64,000 nucleotides of DNA from Lingula anatina (taxonomy: Eukaryota > Brachiopoda > Lingulata > Lingulida > Lingulidae). The notes under the pieces were generated by a model. The model worked only from the letters and a program-made list of their open reading frames with translations, was not told where the DNA came from and searched no databases. Shown here piece after piece: positions 46,891-61,700 of this stretch. The translations under genes and the position numbers were made by a program. The DNA is taken from NCBI RefSeq assembly GCF_001039355.2, contig NW_019775870.1, positions 5,659 to 69,658 of the forward strand. Reading direction: 5' to 3'. How positions within the stretch are numbered: position 1 is the stretch's first letter; each line of letters opens with the position of its first letter.

Positions 46891-49747
46891 TCTAGGAGGA
46901 TTTTTGAGAACTTGAGGATTATGCCTTACTGGTAAGCTGTTTATTTCCAAAGGCAGTGGGGTATATGTATTTGGGAGATACAAATTTTCAAGAAGCAAAT
47001 TAAAAAAAAAAGAATTGTACATTGACTGAATATATGTAAACAAATTATTAAAGCAGAGAAGAATAAATCAGTATGATATTGCACGTAATTTGGCAAAATG
47101 ACATCTGATGACTTTCCAAAGGTAAGCAATAATTTTTAAGGAAGTTGAATACCTGGCATAATTCCAACTTCACAACTTTTTAAGGTTTTGGAATTGTTTC
47201 TGAGACTGCAACCTTGTTCTGCTTTAATGCCATTATCATTGTAATACAGACATGGTGTGGAACAGTATCATAGTCAAGAATTTCCTGACTGGGTTGTGTG
47301 GTTTCCCAATGATATTCAGACTTAATTATTGAAAAATATATAGCAAAGAGAAGGACTGATATATCAGCTAGCTTTTTTTACATAGTATTATATAACAGTG
47401 TAATATATGTTCTACTTTTTTATACTGCGTGTTAGTTTTTAAGCCCTTCATTTCAACTTGTTATTTAAATTTGTTTTGAAGGACGACAATGTCATTGTTT
47501 TTAAGGTTTGTTCACTGTACAGTACAGTACAGTGCAGTTGAACTAAATAACCTGATTATATACAGTATTCTGCTAAGGTTGATTAAGTAGCAACTATTCT
47601 ATTTAATACTGCATAATAGAGATTTTTAAAAATCTGATAACATGAATTGACAGCTTTTGAGACATATTTAAACACATTTAAATGACCTTTATCTCCTATT
47701 TACATACCTGCAAGTAATTAATCTATCAAAAACCTATAGACTGGTAGAGGCTCAAGACTGAATTCAATTCAGTAGTTTTTAGATAACCTAGTGGTGCAAA
47801 ACTCAAAGAAAAAGAGTCAAAAAGTTGAGCCGATAAAAGCAGTCCCTGTGGTATAAAGTCTGTCAAATAAGGAAAAACTGGACTTGGTTGGTAATAACAC
47901 TCAAAAGGTCACATTCACCGAAAAGGTCTCCTCTGTTATTGTTTAAGATTGTTTTTATCACAATCCTCTTATGTCTTAATAAGGATAGCATATGATGGAT
48001 GTGTATAGTTTTTTTTTTTTTTTTTTTTTTTAAATATCCTGCAAAATACACTTCATTAAAAAGTCTCTTGGATGTTGTTAAAACCTTAAATAGCAATGCT
48101 CAGAAGACTGCCATCTGATAAATAAGTCCTAATTGGCAAGAATAACCTTGACTTAAGTTGAACAACAATTATTTATAGGCTGAAATTAATGCTTTACTAT
48201 CAGTAATATTCATCTTTTCCTCCTTACTACGTCCTTAAATTTCTGTACTTAAATTTCAATAGGGCACTTCTTTACTTGTCTAGATATACATGTGACAAAG
48301 AGTTACTTTTATTTACAGGTTTCTAATGAAAGTTATAATAATGACGAACTTCATGAAATTCCAGGCATTGATATCCATATAATAGCACTGTTCTCATGAT
48401 GACTATACATTCAGACCATCCATGTTATCGGCAAGTTGCCAGATTGATTTACGTATATCAGTGAAAACTTGATACTAACATCCAATGTGATTGCTCTAAA
48501 ACCAGAAGATATATTCGATTGTGCTTCAATTATTTAAACGCTGATGATTTTGAGTGCAGTTGATTAATATATGCTCATCAATAACAGAGACAGTGATGAA
48601 TTTACAGTAGTTTCAAATTTAGACTTCATCTAGACTAGGATAGAAGATAAATATTTTGGGTCCTAGATCTAGATGACATTGAGCACAGTAACTTGACCGA
48701 TCAGGAGTCCTGGTCCTGGAGGGGAGAGTCGTGAATAAAGCCTGAGCTTATCTAAATCTAGGAATTAATGTGAAAGCTGATAAGTGAAGATCAAAAACTA
48801 ATTGCTTATGCTGACGGACAGTCAAATTAAAGAAGGCTTGTCATTCAAAGTGTAGATGAATTTTTCTGCATTTACTTTTTCTGATGTCTTCCCTAAAGCT
48901 TCCCTATGACATTTGTAAATGAACACTTAAGATGTTACGTGGGCAAAAGCATATCCTTAATTTTTGTTTTTATGTACAGAGATTTCTAACTCCTTTTCAT
49001 TGTGTAGGAATCAGTATCTTAAGACTTGAGACCACTGTGCAGTTATTTAGAGTAAAATGTTATTGATACAGTATCAGTTGTACATGTAGTTTGTATACCT
49101 TTCGATAAGTGGGAAGTAATGATCATATTTTATCAAAGGATTTATTCCTTACCTTGAATTTTTAGTTATATTTATTTGAAAAATTATTGCTTATTTTTAT
49201 AAAAAATGTTGTTAACTGTAGCTTCATTGTGTGTACATAAACCTATACTGATTTAGCTGTTGCAAGCACCTAGGATCACTATAAATAATGGCAGAATGAT
49301 AGTTAATCTGTATAATCCAGTATAAATGGTGATAAGATGGACAGCTTGTTAGAGTTATCAAAGGTTGCAGAGCTAATTGGCTAATTGAAGTACTGCAACA
49401 TTTGAGACCTACCTAACAGAGTTTGATGAATCTCTATGGCATTATCTGAATTATACTGTTCTGCATTAGGAAGAGAGAGAATAATGAAGTATGTATGTGA
49501 GAGAGAGAGAGTGCATGTAGAAGGAAAAGTAGCTAAGAAAATGATGTTGGGAAAAATTACTGCAGCTTGCTCCTAAAAACCTGAGATGGATGAATGGAGG
49601 GATTCATTGTTTTTAGAAAGGGTTAACCCTGATATTGAAACAAAGTTTTGAGTAATTTATCTATTAAGCTGCCTTTACTATGATGAAATTTTTTATCATG
49701 TTTTTTATTAAGTTTTGCCACAAACTTTCTTTTTCTACTCTCTGTAG

Positions 49748-52700
49748 CTACTCTCGTCTGCTGGCCCAGCATCCCTATGTGGTGGTTATCCTGGGCTTTG
49801 TGGTGACAGCATCTTGCCTAGCAGTGGTAGTAACCATAGCAAATAAACCAAACTTCTCTGATCCCAAAGCAGTAAGATTTCTAACGAGTTTTATTATTTT
49901 ATTTTTATATTTAGATTGCAATTTTAAATCTGGGAACTCTTATCAGTGTGTGCCAGATGTGTTCTATTCATGTACAGACACAGCTTTGCTGCCTTTCTTT
50001 TTTTAAGGTTAGACTTTGGAGGTGCCTGACATGAGGATTAAAAGATTGCCTTCTGTTTACAGGGCTTTGAGCCACGTGGTACAGAGATCAGTGCCCGTGC
50101 TATCAGTTGGCAGCAGTTAGTAGATGCCACAGGTCTGGATGCAGAGTCCACTCTCACTCCGTTTCCACGCCTCACAATACAAGACCCCAGCAGCCATTTT
50201 CATTCTGTAAGTGGAGGATATAAAAACACATCCCGCAGCAGGCGCTCAGGAAGGGACCATGGCCAAACATCCTCTCTGACCTTCTGTGATGACCCTAGTA
50301 AGTGACTGTCCCTGTCTCTTTTGTTTTATTGGGTGATGTTTGTTTGCTAAAAATTTAGTTTATTTTAAAGTCCAGTTGCTGGAATTATCTTTGAATATGT
50401 TGCCATCTGTCAGGTATATATGCTGCACAGAATGCTAAATTTGGAAGAAGTGATTAGAAAATTTATTTCCCATACCAAATAAAATTTACCTATATTCATA
50501 ATTCCATGTATATTCCATGTATAAAAACAACAGTGAAAATGGAAATTTACAGCTTGTAGTGTTAATGGATTTGTGTGAATTATCAGCCCTTCTCCGGAAG
50601 TTTTCTGCCGACTGCTGGAGACAAGAGGCACCTCAAACAGGATGCTGTAGGAGACCAGCATCCGAACTCGATCAGATGTTAAGCCTTATTGTCATGTGCT
50701 ATTATGTATAGATAAGCATTTACTTGAGATGCATCAAGCTCTTGTTTCATAAAATGTTGTCATTTCCTCTGACGTCCAGAAGTATTGTGTGAACATTGTG
50801 ATTTCCCAGTCAGGTTAGTTTTAAGTTCCATAGAAGGTGCAGTTATCATTGCTATTAGAGAGTTGTGGCTTTACTTCAGGTTTCATAAATGGAAAATCTT
50901 TTTAAAGTGACAATGTGTAGGATTTAAAACTTATGTTAAGTACATAAACCACTTCTTTTTGTACTTGTCTGATGATAAGTAATGCTTTTTGATCCTATTT
51001 GAAGAGATAAAGGCCATGAATTAATGTCAGAAAAATAATCAAATAACCACATCCTGACAAACTTTGCCCCACACAAATATCTTGACACAATTATAAGCTA
51101 CACGCAATCTGAAGTCATTGGGAGAATTGAATTTGAAGAGATGGCAAGATTTGAAAAAATTATTGCTTAATCTTGGGTTAAGGGCACTGACAGGGTTTAT
51201 GATTGTCAAAATGCTGAAAATAAAGTTTTTCGTGCATCTAATGCATTTACCTTTTTTTCTGACTAAAACTAAAAAAAAATCCTCAGAAATATAAAATATT
51301 TATGTTTATATTTATTGTTGCTAAGCATAAGCATAGGCACCTCCAAGCTTTTATCATCAATTTAACACCTTTCTATCTTGAGGAGTAGAAGCATAAGCAT
51401 ATGCACCTCAGAGCTCTTATCGTCAATTTAACACCTTTCTATCTTGAAGAGAGATAGCAATCAGTATGGGGCATAACTCCATCCCTAATAAAGATTTTAT
51501 CGCAAAAATTGCTATAGGTGATGGCATGTCTTAAAGGGATTCATTTCTTTGCCGTTATTTGGGAATAAATAAATAACAGAGTTATGAGCACTTTATTACT
51601 ATGCACCATTGAACAAAGGCATTATTTTGCATTAGGCCACACTTTTTTATTTTTATGGATGACATCCTCTGGGGACCCCGAAATCGGTGCAAGAGGGCGA
51701 AAAAAAAAATACTGCTTAAGTAAAGGAATGCTGTCAGTACACAGCTGGAAACACAAATTTACCACAGAAACACGTATCAAACTAACAGTATGTCTTTATC
51801 CATGCTCTCAAAATATTAAGGCATTGTGAATACTTCATAGAATGGTAAAAAAAGTCATGAATAGATATGCTGCATATTACCAAATCTATTTAAGGTTATT
51901 TCATGCATTTTGCTGGTAAAGCAATCAATAAAACAAATATCAAACAAACAGTGTGCCTTTATTTGTACTCTCAGAATATTAAAGCATTATGAACATTTCA
52001 CAGAAATGTTTAAAAAATGATGGAAAGATATGCTTAATACTACAAAATCTATTTAAGGTCATTTCCGTAGATGCCATTTTGTCTACTTCGACTCGCACGA
52101 AGCAGCCAAACTGTCGGGTGGCCTGTCCGACCTTCAGCCCTCCAAATACCTCGACGCCCTTGTCGACCCTTTTTCTCGCTACAAAAAAACCTGGTATGTG
52201 CTGCTTTGGACAGAATGTCACTGAAATGTTCCGGGCGATAATCGCTGGCCGCCGTCAGCCTTTCATATAATTGTAAAAAGGTGATATCTCCATGCCTAAT
52301 AACAATGGCATACCAATCCAAAACGACAGCCCCCGTTCTCTTTATGATTTTAATTGTCGTGTAATTTGAAAGTAATCCTAGAGATGAATTTGACCAAAAA
52401 GCAGACATGTTTCAATGTGACGATAATAGGCATGCGCGGAAAGCTCATTTTCCGGCAAATTCAATAATGACGTTTGCGACAACCGACTTCGTTGGGACGT
52501 TGTTTTTTTTTTTTTTTTTTTTTCGGAGAACGAATGCAAATCGGTGCAGGCGCAGGATGTCATCCATAAAAATTAAAAAAGTGTGGCCTTATTTACAATA
52601 AAATCTGGACTACGGCTTTTAAGAAAAAAAATATGGCAATGTTTTGAAGTACTCGGTGGTGTCATTAAATGGGTGCTGAAACAGTGCTCCTGGGTGCTCA

Positions 52701-55700
52701 GGTAAAGGAGAAATATGAGAATCTAATTTTACTGTTTTTATCCTAAAATTATGATGTCATTGGAAAAATGACATTTATGTAAATGCAAAGGAATTTAGTC
52801 AGTGAACACTGAAGATTCATCTGTCATCCAAAACATATACATAAAGACAGTTCTTAAGGAGATTTTGTCTTACCCTGTCAGTATTCTTAATATCTTTTTT
52901 AAATTCCCTAGATTGTCACAGAGTTGTGGTGAGTATAAGGAAAGGTGACCATAAATAATTAGCTTTTATGGTAATATCTTTTATGTTGTATTCCTTTTCT
53001 CCTTTTTTTCATGGCATTGCACATATTTTCTTTGTGAGAAAGACTGGTAATATTACAATAATATTATTTTTGCTGGTTTATCCAAGCTGATGCCAGTTAT
53101 AATGCCTACCGTATGATGACAAGGATTTGAAGATCTCGTTATGATAAATTGGTGACATTAGATTTATATGTAGATATGCTGTTTCCTTTTAAAGTATAAC
53201 CTTATAGCTGTTCATGGGTTCATGCATATTTGAGAAAATTAATTAAATGCACTGCTACCGTTCCTTGTTGAAGTCAAGAAATCAGTTTAGTCCACGTAGA
53301 TAGATCATCATTCTCTTATAGTGTTCTGCAACATTCCTTATTCAATTTATCTTACTTTATTTGATGGATGCTGCAGTTAGCCTCACCTGATAGATCATTG
53401 ATAGATTGCCCAAGTTTTTACCTTGTTCCAGCCTAGTAATTTCTGAAAATAGTCCAGAAAAGTGTGTATTTTGGTACTGCTCTTTGTATTGGAGTCACAA
53501 ACTGCACTTTTTGTGAAATGGATATAAAAGACAATTCAATATTTTGTTTTCCCAGGGCTCTTATCATTGCCTTGTCTCTCTCTTACTCAGCCTTGTCCAT
53601 ACAACCTGTCCTCACCCCTATTATGTCCCCCTTCCCCACCTGTGTCACCTTCATTCTCACATGTATCTCTACCCACACTCATCTGTAACTAACCCCTACC
53701 CATTCTCATCCAATTTCAATCTCACTTGTACGCACACCCACCCACTCTCACGCCATACCCACTTTCATCTGTATCCACACTCACCCATTCTCATATCCTA
53801 CCCTCACTCATCTGTACTCACACCTTTCCATTCTTACTCCATACCAATGCCCATGCTCATTAGTACCCATAGTACCCATCCATTTTTATCTCCAGCATGC
53901 CATTATCTATGCCCAAGAACACTCTTTCTTGTCTTCATCTCTCACTCGTCGATATCCACACTCACCCATTCTTAGCCCCTAACCGCACTTATCCCATACC
54001 TATACTCATTCATACCCACCCATTCTTATCCTGTACCCACACCAATTAGTGAGTTAATAACAATGACTTAAGAGATATAGCACATATATGAACAAGCCAC
54101 CCAGTACAGAATTGATGGATTTTTTCCCCATTGACAATTTGCCTGAACGTGATGGTATTGAAGCCCAACCGATTACAGCAGAATATAGAATTAGTGAGAG
54201 CGATAGGACTATTAAACAGCACAGAGGAGTGTTACATGTATCACACAAATATTCCATCAGACTCGTTGCTGAAATCATTGTGCACTGCTAGCAGTCATCA
54301 ATACTCATTTATGAGCATTTCATATTTCAGAAGCCATTATGACTTTGGTTCTCATTTTATGTTTGACTTAGACCCCATTTCCAGAGATTAGATCGATCTA
54401 CGTTAGATCGACCTAACTCCCTGGGGGTTCACGCTAAATAGCTGTCAGCCGAGCGGACAAGAAAGTTAATTACCCCCTTACAGCTTGTAGTAGGCGGGAC
54501 GGACATTTAAGCCGGATTATCTGACAGTAATCTAGTGAGACCCCCCGCAGGGATAGATCGATCTAAAAGCTCTGGGAATACAGCCTTAATTTACTGAAAC
54601 CTGGGAATGTATTGCTTTCAAGCCATTGCTTAACTAACCAAATTAAATCGATTTTATAATAGTATTTGTAAATAATTTTTAAAAATGTCCATGTACATGA
54701 ATTGCAAAATTCTTTTATTTCAATTTGTACAATGGCAGCCTTGCTTTATCTTCTAAAAATGCAAATATAAATTAAATATAATTTTTTCCTCTGTTTTCAA
54801 GGGAAGGAGTACGCTCATTTTGCCTACCGCAGTGTATCAGGAGAGTCTCTGTTCACGTCTCACAGCATCCATGCCATGTGTCACCTGGAGGAGCACCTGG
54901 TTCAGCTCCAGGCCGACTTTGTCCACAACTGTGTCAAGCAAGACACCCAGGAGAAGGAGGAGGACTGCTGCTTCAGCTGGACCCTGGGGAATTATATTGC
55001 ACTGCTCAGTGAAAAACCCTCCTGCTACGATGTGACCCAAGATGATATCATTGCAGTTCTGAGTACTCTCCAGAGGTGTGCTGGGTTCTTCAAGAACGCC
55101 ACTCTGACCTCCGACTGTGCCAGCAGGCAAGAGCTCCACTGTCAGGACCTGCCACCCGAGTGCACTGCCAACAATGCCGTCTATCAACTTTTCCATTTTA
55201 TTTTAGATAGAGACTTTTCGACAGCCATTCTACAAAACCAAAGTGAGATTCCAACATTGAAGTATGTCATGACTTTTCTCCCCGTAGCAAGAGGACCAAA
55301 TCTGATGCAGTTGTATAAAAAGATGGAAAGATCAGAAACCTCTATGGGTGACGTGGAGGTGTTTGCTATAGATTTTGGCATCAAGTATGCCATGTTTGAC
55401 AACTACTTGGTAACAGATACTCTCTACCTGGGTCTGGCATCCCTGGTGATCTTCCTGGTGCTATGGTTGTACACATCTTCAATTTTCATCACTTTCATGA
55501 CTCTCATCACCATCATCATCACTCTCCTCATCTCATACTTCATCTATACTATTGTATTTGACATCCAGTTCTTCCCCTTCATGAACTTGCTGACTGTAGT
55601 GATACTTCTAGGCATAGGTGCCGATGATCTGCTCATCTACAGCAAAATATGGATCATGTCCAAATCTGAGAAAAATAATGGAACGCTGGAGAAGATAGTC

Positions 55701-58700
55701 AAAGACACACTGCATCATGCATCTGTGTCAATGTTTGTGACTAGTCTGACTACAGCGGGTGCTTTCTATGCAAGTTATGTCAGTAACATCACAGCTATCA
55801 GGTGTTTTGCCATCTATGCTGGAACATCAATTCTTATTGCATTTTTTCTCATGGTCACTATAATCCCAGCATGTATTGTTATTCATGAAAAATGGATGTC
55901 AGACTGTTGGTCTTGCTATGATCCCGATGCGTATATGCCCAAAAAGACAGTTTGTTATTATTTGTGCCGAATACCGTACAAAGTACATTATTTGATCACC
56001 GATTGGTCAAGAATATTTTTTGAAAAGCTTTTACCATGTATTGTTGTCAAGTTGCGCTATTTTTGGATTGTTATATTTACCGGATTTGGTATATGTGGTA
56101 TTGTTGTGATTTTCTACAAACCAAAACTGCGGATACCCTCCACAGCAGAGTTTCATGTATTCTCTGCAGACAACCCAATGGAGATTTACGACACACACGT
56201 CAAACAGAAATTTTGGTTTGAAACATCAGACCTTAATCATATTTCAAACATGCCTTTAACATTTGTGTGGGGTGTTGTCCCAAAAGACAATGGGAACAGG
56301 CTAGATCCTCATGATANAGATCTTTATATGTCCATTTGACATGAAATCCCACACATATGATCACACTAATACAACTGTTACACCGGGGTAGGCGCAGGTG
56401 TAAACACTTCGGTCGAGGGGAGCTGGGGGGGGGGGGGTCTGGGACGTCCAACACAGGACTTAATGACCACAAGGGCCCCTAACATGTATGAGTAAAATAT
56501 CGCAAGGGCAGTGTAGTAGCCAGAGGCCGTGGTTCAAGCCAGATACAACACTCGCCTGCGGCTCGACAATACACTCGCACCCCTGTATTTATTTCACGTA
56601 CAGCTCTGCGACTCGTATTGTATCTATCACATACTAGCCTATTATAGTACAACATCTGTCAACTCTCTTCAATATGTCAATCACAAATTAAGCACTTAAT
56701 TGTCAGTGTCAGATTTTCGCGGTATTGACTGTGAAGTCCGCACAAGGGTAGTAAAGACCATTGACATGAGCGCCATCCAGCGTCAAATCGAGTTTTGGCT
56801 TCTACTAGTTGCGTTTTGATGACTACTAGTCGTATTTTGCCGTCTGATCTGATAACGACGACGACTACTCGTGTTTTCAATTCGACTGATCTGATAACGA
56901 CGACTACTAGTCGTGTAATGACGACGACTAATCATGTTTTCAATTTGACTGATCTGATAACGACGACGACTACTCGTGTAACGACAACGACTAATCGTGT
57001 TTTCAATTCGACTGATCTGATAACGACGACGACTAAACGTGTTTTGAATTTTTGTATAAACCGCCGCCCATACTACACGCAATCTGAAGTCATTGGGAGA
57101 ATTGAATTTGAAGAGATGGCAAGATTTGAAAAAATTATTGCTTAATCTTGGGTTAAGGGCACTGACAGGGTTTATGATTGTCAAAATGCTGAAAATGAAG
57201 TTTTTCGTGCATCTAATGCATTTACCTTTTTTTCTGACTAAAACTAAAAAAAATCCTCAGAAATATAAAATATTTATGTTTATATTTATTGTTGCTAAGC
57301 ATAAGCATAGGCACCTCCAAGCTTTTATCATCAATTTAACACCTTTCTATCTTGAGAAGTAGAAGCATAAGCATATGCACCTCAGAGCTCTTATCGTCAA
57401 TTTAACACCTTTCTATCTTGAAGAGAGATAGCAATCAGTATGGGGCATAACTCCATCCCTAATAAAGATTTTATCGCAAAAATTGCTATAGGTGATGGCA
57501 TGTCTTAAAGGGATTCATTTCTTTGCCGTTATTTGGGAATAAATGTTTTTGTAACAGAGTTTTGAGCACTTTATTACTATGCACCATTGAACAAAGGCAT
57601 TATTTTGCATTAGGCCACACTTTTTTATTTTTATGGATGACATCCTCTGGGGACCCCGAAATCGGTGCAAGAGGGCGAAAAAAAAAATACTGCTTAAGTA
57701 AAGGAATGCTGTCAGTACACAGCTGGAAACACAAATTTACCACAGAAACACGTATCAAACTAACAGTATGTCTTTATCCATGCTCTCAAAATATTAAGGC
57801 ATTGTGAATACTTCATAGAATGGTAAAAAAGTCATGAATAGCTATGCTGCATATTACCAAATCTATTTAAGGTTATTTCATGCATATTGCTGGTATAGCA
57901 ATCAATAAAACAAATATCAAACAAACAGTGTGCCTTTATTTGTACTCTCAGAATATTAAAGCATTATGAACATTTCACAGAAATGTTTAAAAAATGACGC
58001 AAAGATATGCTTAATACTACCAAATCTATTAAAGGTCATTTCCGTAGATGCCATTTTGTCTACTTCGACTCGCTCGAAGAAGCCAAACTGTCGGGTGGCC
58101 TGTCCGACCTTCAGCCCACCAAATACCTCGACGCCCTTGTCGACCCTTTTTCTCGCTACAAAAAAACCTGGTATGAGCTGCTTTGGACAGAATGTCACTG
58201 AAATGTTCTGGGCGATAATCACTGGCCGCCGTCAGCCTTTCGTATAATTGTAAAAAGGTGATATCTCCATGCCTAATAACAATGGCATACCAATCCAAAA
58301 CGAAAGCCCCTGTTCTCTTGTAATTTGAAAGTAATCCTAGAGATGAATTTGACCAAAAAGCGGACATGTTTCAATGTGACGGTAATATGCATGCGCGGAA
58401 AGCTCATTTTCTGGCAAATTCAATAATGACGTTTGCGACAACCGACTTCGTTGGGATGTTTTTTTTTTTTTTTTTTTTTTTTCGGAGAACGAATGCAAAT
58501 CGGTGCAAGCGCAGGATGTCATCCATAAAAATTAAAAAAGTGTGGCCTTATTAACAATAAAATCTGGACTACGGCTTTTAAGAAAAAAAATATGGCAATG
58601 TTTTGAAGTACTCGGTGGTGTCATTAAATGGGTGTTAAAACAGTGCTCCTGGGTGCTCAGGTAAAGGAGAAATATGAGAATCTAATTTTACAGTTTTTAT

Positions 58701-61700
58701 CCTAAAATTATGATGTCATTGGAAAAATGACATTTATGTAAATGCAAAGGAATTTAGTCAGTGAACACTGAAGATTCATCTGTCATCCAAAACATATACA
58801 TAAAGACAGTTCTTAAGGAGATTTTGTCTTACCCTGTCAGTATTCTTAATATCTTTTTTAAATTCCCTAGATTGTCACAGAGTTGTGGTGAGTATAAGGA
58901 AAGGTGACCATAAATAATTAGCTTTTATGGTAATATCTTTTATGTTGTATTCCTTTCTCCTTTTTTTCATGGCATTGCACATATTTTCTTTGTGAGAAAG
59001 ACTGGTAATATTACAATAATATTATTTTTGCTGGTTTATCCAAGAATTGGGTCGTGTGCGCTTGACAGCAGCCAGGCCTCACCTGAGCTCCAATCTTTTC
59101 AACAGTTTTAGACAGTTTGAATCAGAAATTTTACTGAACTTTTGACCAAGACATCTTATGAATATATGAAGGAAGTAGAGGAGAGCTTGATTTCTTTAAT
59201 CATAAATGTGAAAGGTGTTTTTCTAGCACTTTTGTGAGACAGCTGAACCTGAGATTGAAGACAGACATCCTAGAAGACGAATACATGTCAACTTACAGTA
59301 TGAAGTATACCAGCAACANTAAATTATTATTATTAATGCCAGTTATAATGCCTACCGTATGATGACAAGGATTTGACAAGGATATGTTTCCTTTTAAAGT
59401 ATAACCTTATAGCTGTTCATGGGTTCATGCATATTTGAGAAAATTAATTAAATGCACTGCTACCGTTCCTTGTTGAAGTCAAGAAATCAGTTTAGTCCAC
59501 GTAGATAGATCATCATTCTCTTATAGTGTTCTGCAACATTCCTTATTCAATTTATCTTACTTTATTTGATGGATGCTGCAGTTAGCCTCACCTGATAGAT
59601 CATTGATAGATTGCCCAAGCTGTTACCTTGTTCCAGCCTAGTAATTTCTGAAAATAGTCCAGAAAAGTGTGTATTTTGGTACTGCTCTTTGTATTGGAGT
59701 CACAAACTGCACTTTTTGTGAAATGGATATAAAAGACAATTCAATATTTTGTTTTCCCAGGGCTCTTATCATTGCCTTGTCTCTCTCTTACTCAGCCTTG
59801 TCCATACAACCTGTCCTCACCCCTATTATGTCCCCCTTCCCCACCTGTGTCACCTTCATTATCACATGTATCTCTACCCACACTCGTCTGTAACTAACCC
59901 CTACTCATTCTCATCCAATTTCAATCTCACCTGTACGCACACCCACCCACCCACTCTCACGCCATACCCACATTTCTGTCTCATATCCTACCCTCACTCA
60001 TCTGCACTCACACCTTTCCATTCTTACTCTATACCAATGCCCATGCTCATTAGTACCCATAGTACCCATCCATTTTTATCTCCAGCATGCCATTATCTAT
60101 GCCCAAGAACACCCTTTCTTGTCTTCATCTCTCACTCGTCGATATCCACACTCACCCATTCTTAGCCCCTAACCGCACTTATCCCATACCTATACTCATT
60201 CATACCCACCCATTCTTATCCTGTACCCACACCAATTAGTGAGTTAATAACAATGACTTAAGAGATATAGCACATATATGAACAAGCCACCCAGTACAGA
60301 ATTGATGGATTTTTTCCCCATTGACAATTTGCCTGAACGTGATGGTATTGAAGCCCAACCGATTACAGTAGACTATAGAATTAGTGAGAGCGATAGGACT
60401 ATTAAACAGCACAGAGGAGTGTTACATGTATCACACAAATATTCCATCAGACTCGTTGCTGAAATCATTGTGCACTGCTAGCAGTCATCAATACTCATTT
60501 ATGAGCATTTCATATTTCAGAAGCCATTATGACTTTGGTTCTCAATTTTTGTTTGACTTAGACCCCATTTCCAGAGATTAGATCGATCTACTTTAGATCG
60601 ACCTAACTCCCTGGGGGTTCACGCTAAATAGCTGTCAGCCGAGATGACACGAAAGTTGATTACCCCCTTACAGCTTGTAGTAGGCGGGACGAACATTTAA
60701 GCCGGATTATCTGACAGTAATCTAGTGAGACCCCCCACGGGGATAGATCGATCTAAAAGCTCTGGGAATACAGCCTTAATTTACTGAAACCTGGGAATGT
60801 ATTGCTTTCAAGCCATTGCTTAACTAACCAAATTAAATCGATTTTATAATAGTATTTGTAAATAATTTTTAAAAATGTCCATGTGCATGAATTGCAAAAT
60901 TCTTTTAATTCAATTTGTACAATGGCAGCCTTGCTTTATCTTCTAAAAATGCAAATATAAATTAAATATAATTTTTTCCTCTGTTTTCAAGGGAAGGAGT
61001 ACGCTCATTTTGCCTACCGCAGTGTATCAGGAGAGTCTCTGTTCACGTCTCACAGCATCCATGCCATGTGTCACCTGGAGGAGCACCTGGTTCAGCTCCA
61101 GGCCGACTTTGTCCACAACTGTGTCAAGCAAGACACCCAGGAGAAGGAGGAGGACTGCTGCTTCAGCTGGACCCTGGGGAATTATATTGCACTGCTCAGT
61201 GAAAAACCCTCCTGCTACGATGTGACCCAAGATGATATTATTACAGTTCTGAGCACTCTCCAGAGGTGTGCCGGGTTCTTCAAGAACGCCACTCTGACCT
61301 CCGACTGTGCCAGCAGGCAAGAGCTCCACTGTCAGGACCTGCCACCAGAATGCACTGCCAACAATGCCGTCTATCAACTTTTCCATTTTATTTTAGATAG
61401 AGACTTTTCGACAGCCATTCTACAAAACCAAAGTGAGATTCCAACATTGAAGTATGTCATGACTTTTCTCCCCGTTGCGAGAGGACCAAATCTGATGCAG
61501 TTGTATAAAAAGATGGAAAGATCAGAAACCTCTATGGGTGACGTGGAGGTGTTTGCTATAGATTTTGGCATCAAGTATGCCATGTTTGACAACTACTTGG
61601 TAACAGATACTCTCTACCTGGGTCTGGCATCCCTGGTGATCTTCCTGGTGCTATGGTTGTACACATCTTCAATTTTCATCACTTTCATGACTCTCATCAC

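Larger units (their letters stand above)
37453..49747. other. 12-kb gene-poor stretch upstream of DISP
   Basis: I find no recognisable coding exon. The open frames are short and without known motifs. The 5' exons of the Dispatched gene probably lie in here, because its first recognised exon starts in mid-codon after a splice acceptor; I could not pick them out. Poly-T/A runs (for example 40581-40607 and 48010-48030), a (CA)n tract, a foldback element and a minisatellite are the only structure seen. Confidence 0.5.
51098..56319 (+). repeat. Large duplicated segment, copy A
   Basis: About 5.2 kb matching 57073-62509 almost base for base, from CTACACGCAATCTG to the codons around DPHD in the last DISP exon. 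Differences are scattered substitutions and small indels, plus a 48-bp block only here (about 53133) and an extra piece in the other copy. The right end falls on the single N at 56317. I interpret A and B as alternative haplotypes. Confidence 0.9.

Noticed and set aside
49680..49747. ATG at 49680 as the start of DISP
   Set aside because: It lies before a good splice acceptor (TCTGTAG ending at 49747), and the residues it would add do not resemble the family. The exon more likely begins in mid-codon at 49748.
53544..53975. Long open frames rich in His, Pro, Ser and Thr in DISP intron 2 (also at 59749)
   Set aside because: They follow from a G-poor C/T-rich tract that rarely forms stop codons. 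The two copies differ by in-frame and out-of-frame length changes.
54088..54291. 67-codon open frame kept in both DISP copies (also at 60278)
   Set aside because: The copies differ by two adjacent residues, there are no matching splice sites, and exons 50063-50297 and 54802/60992 already join in phase without it. Its preservation is explained by the recent divergence of the copies.
56783..57184. 133-codon open frame on the minus strand with RRRYQIS repeats
   Set aside because: It is a translation of the 42-bp minisatellite; the plus strand is open there as well.
57299..57425. CRISPR-like spacing in short repeats near the DISP copies
   Set aside because: Only two units without spacer diversity, in a eukaryotic genome; it is a simple tandem duplication.
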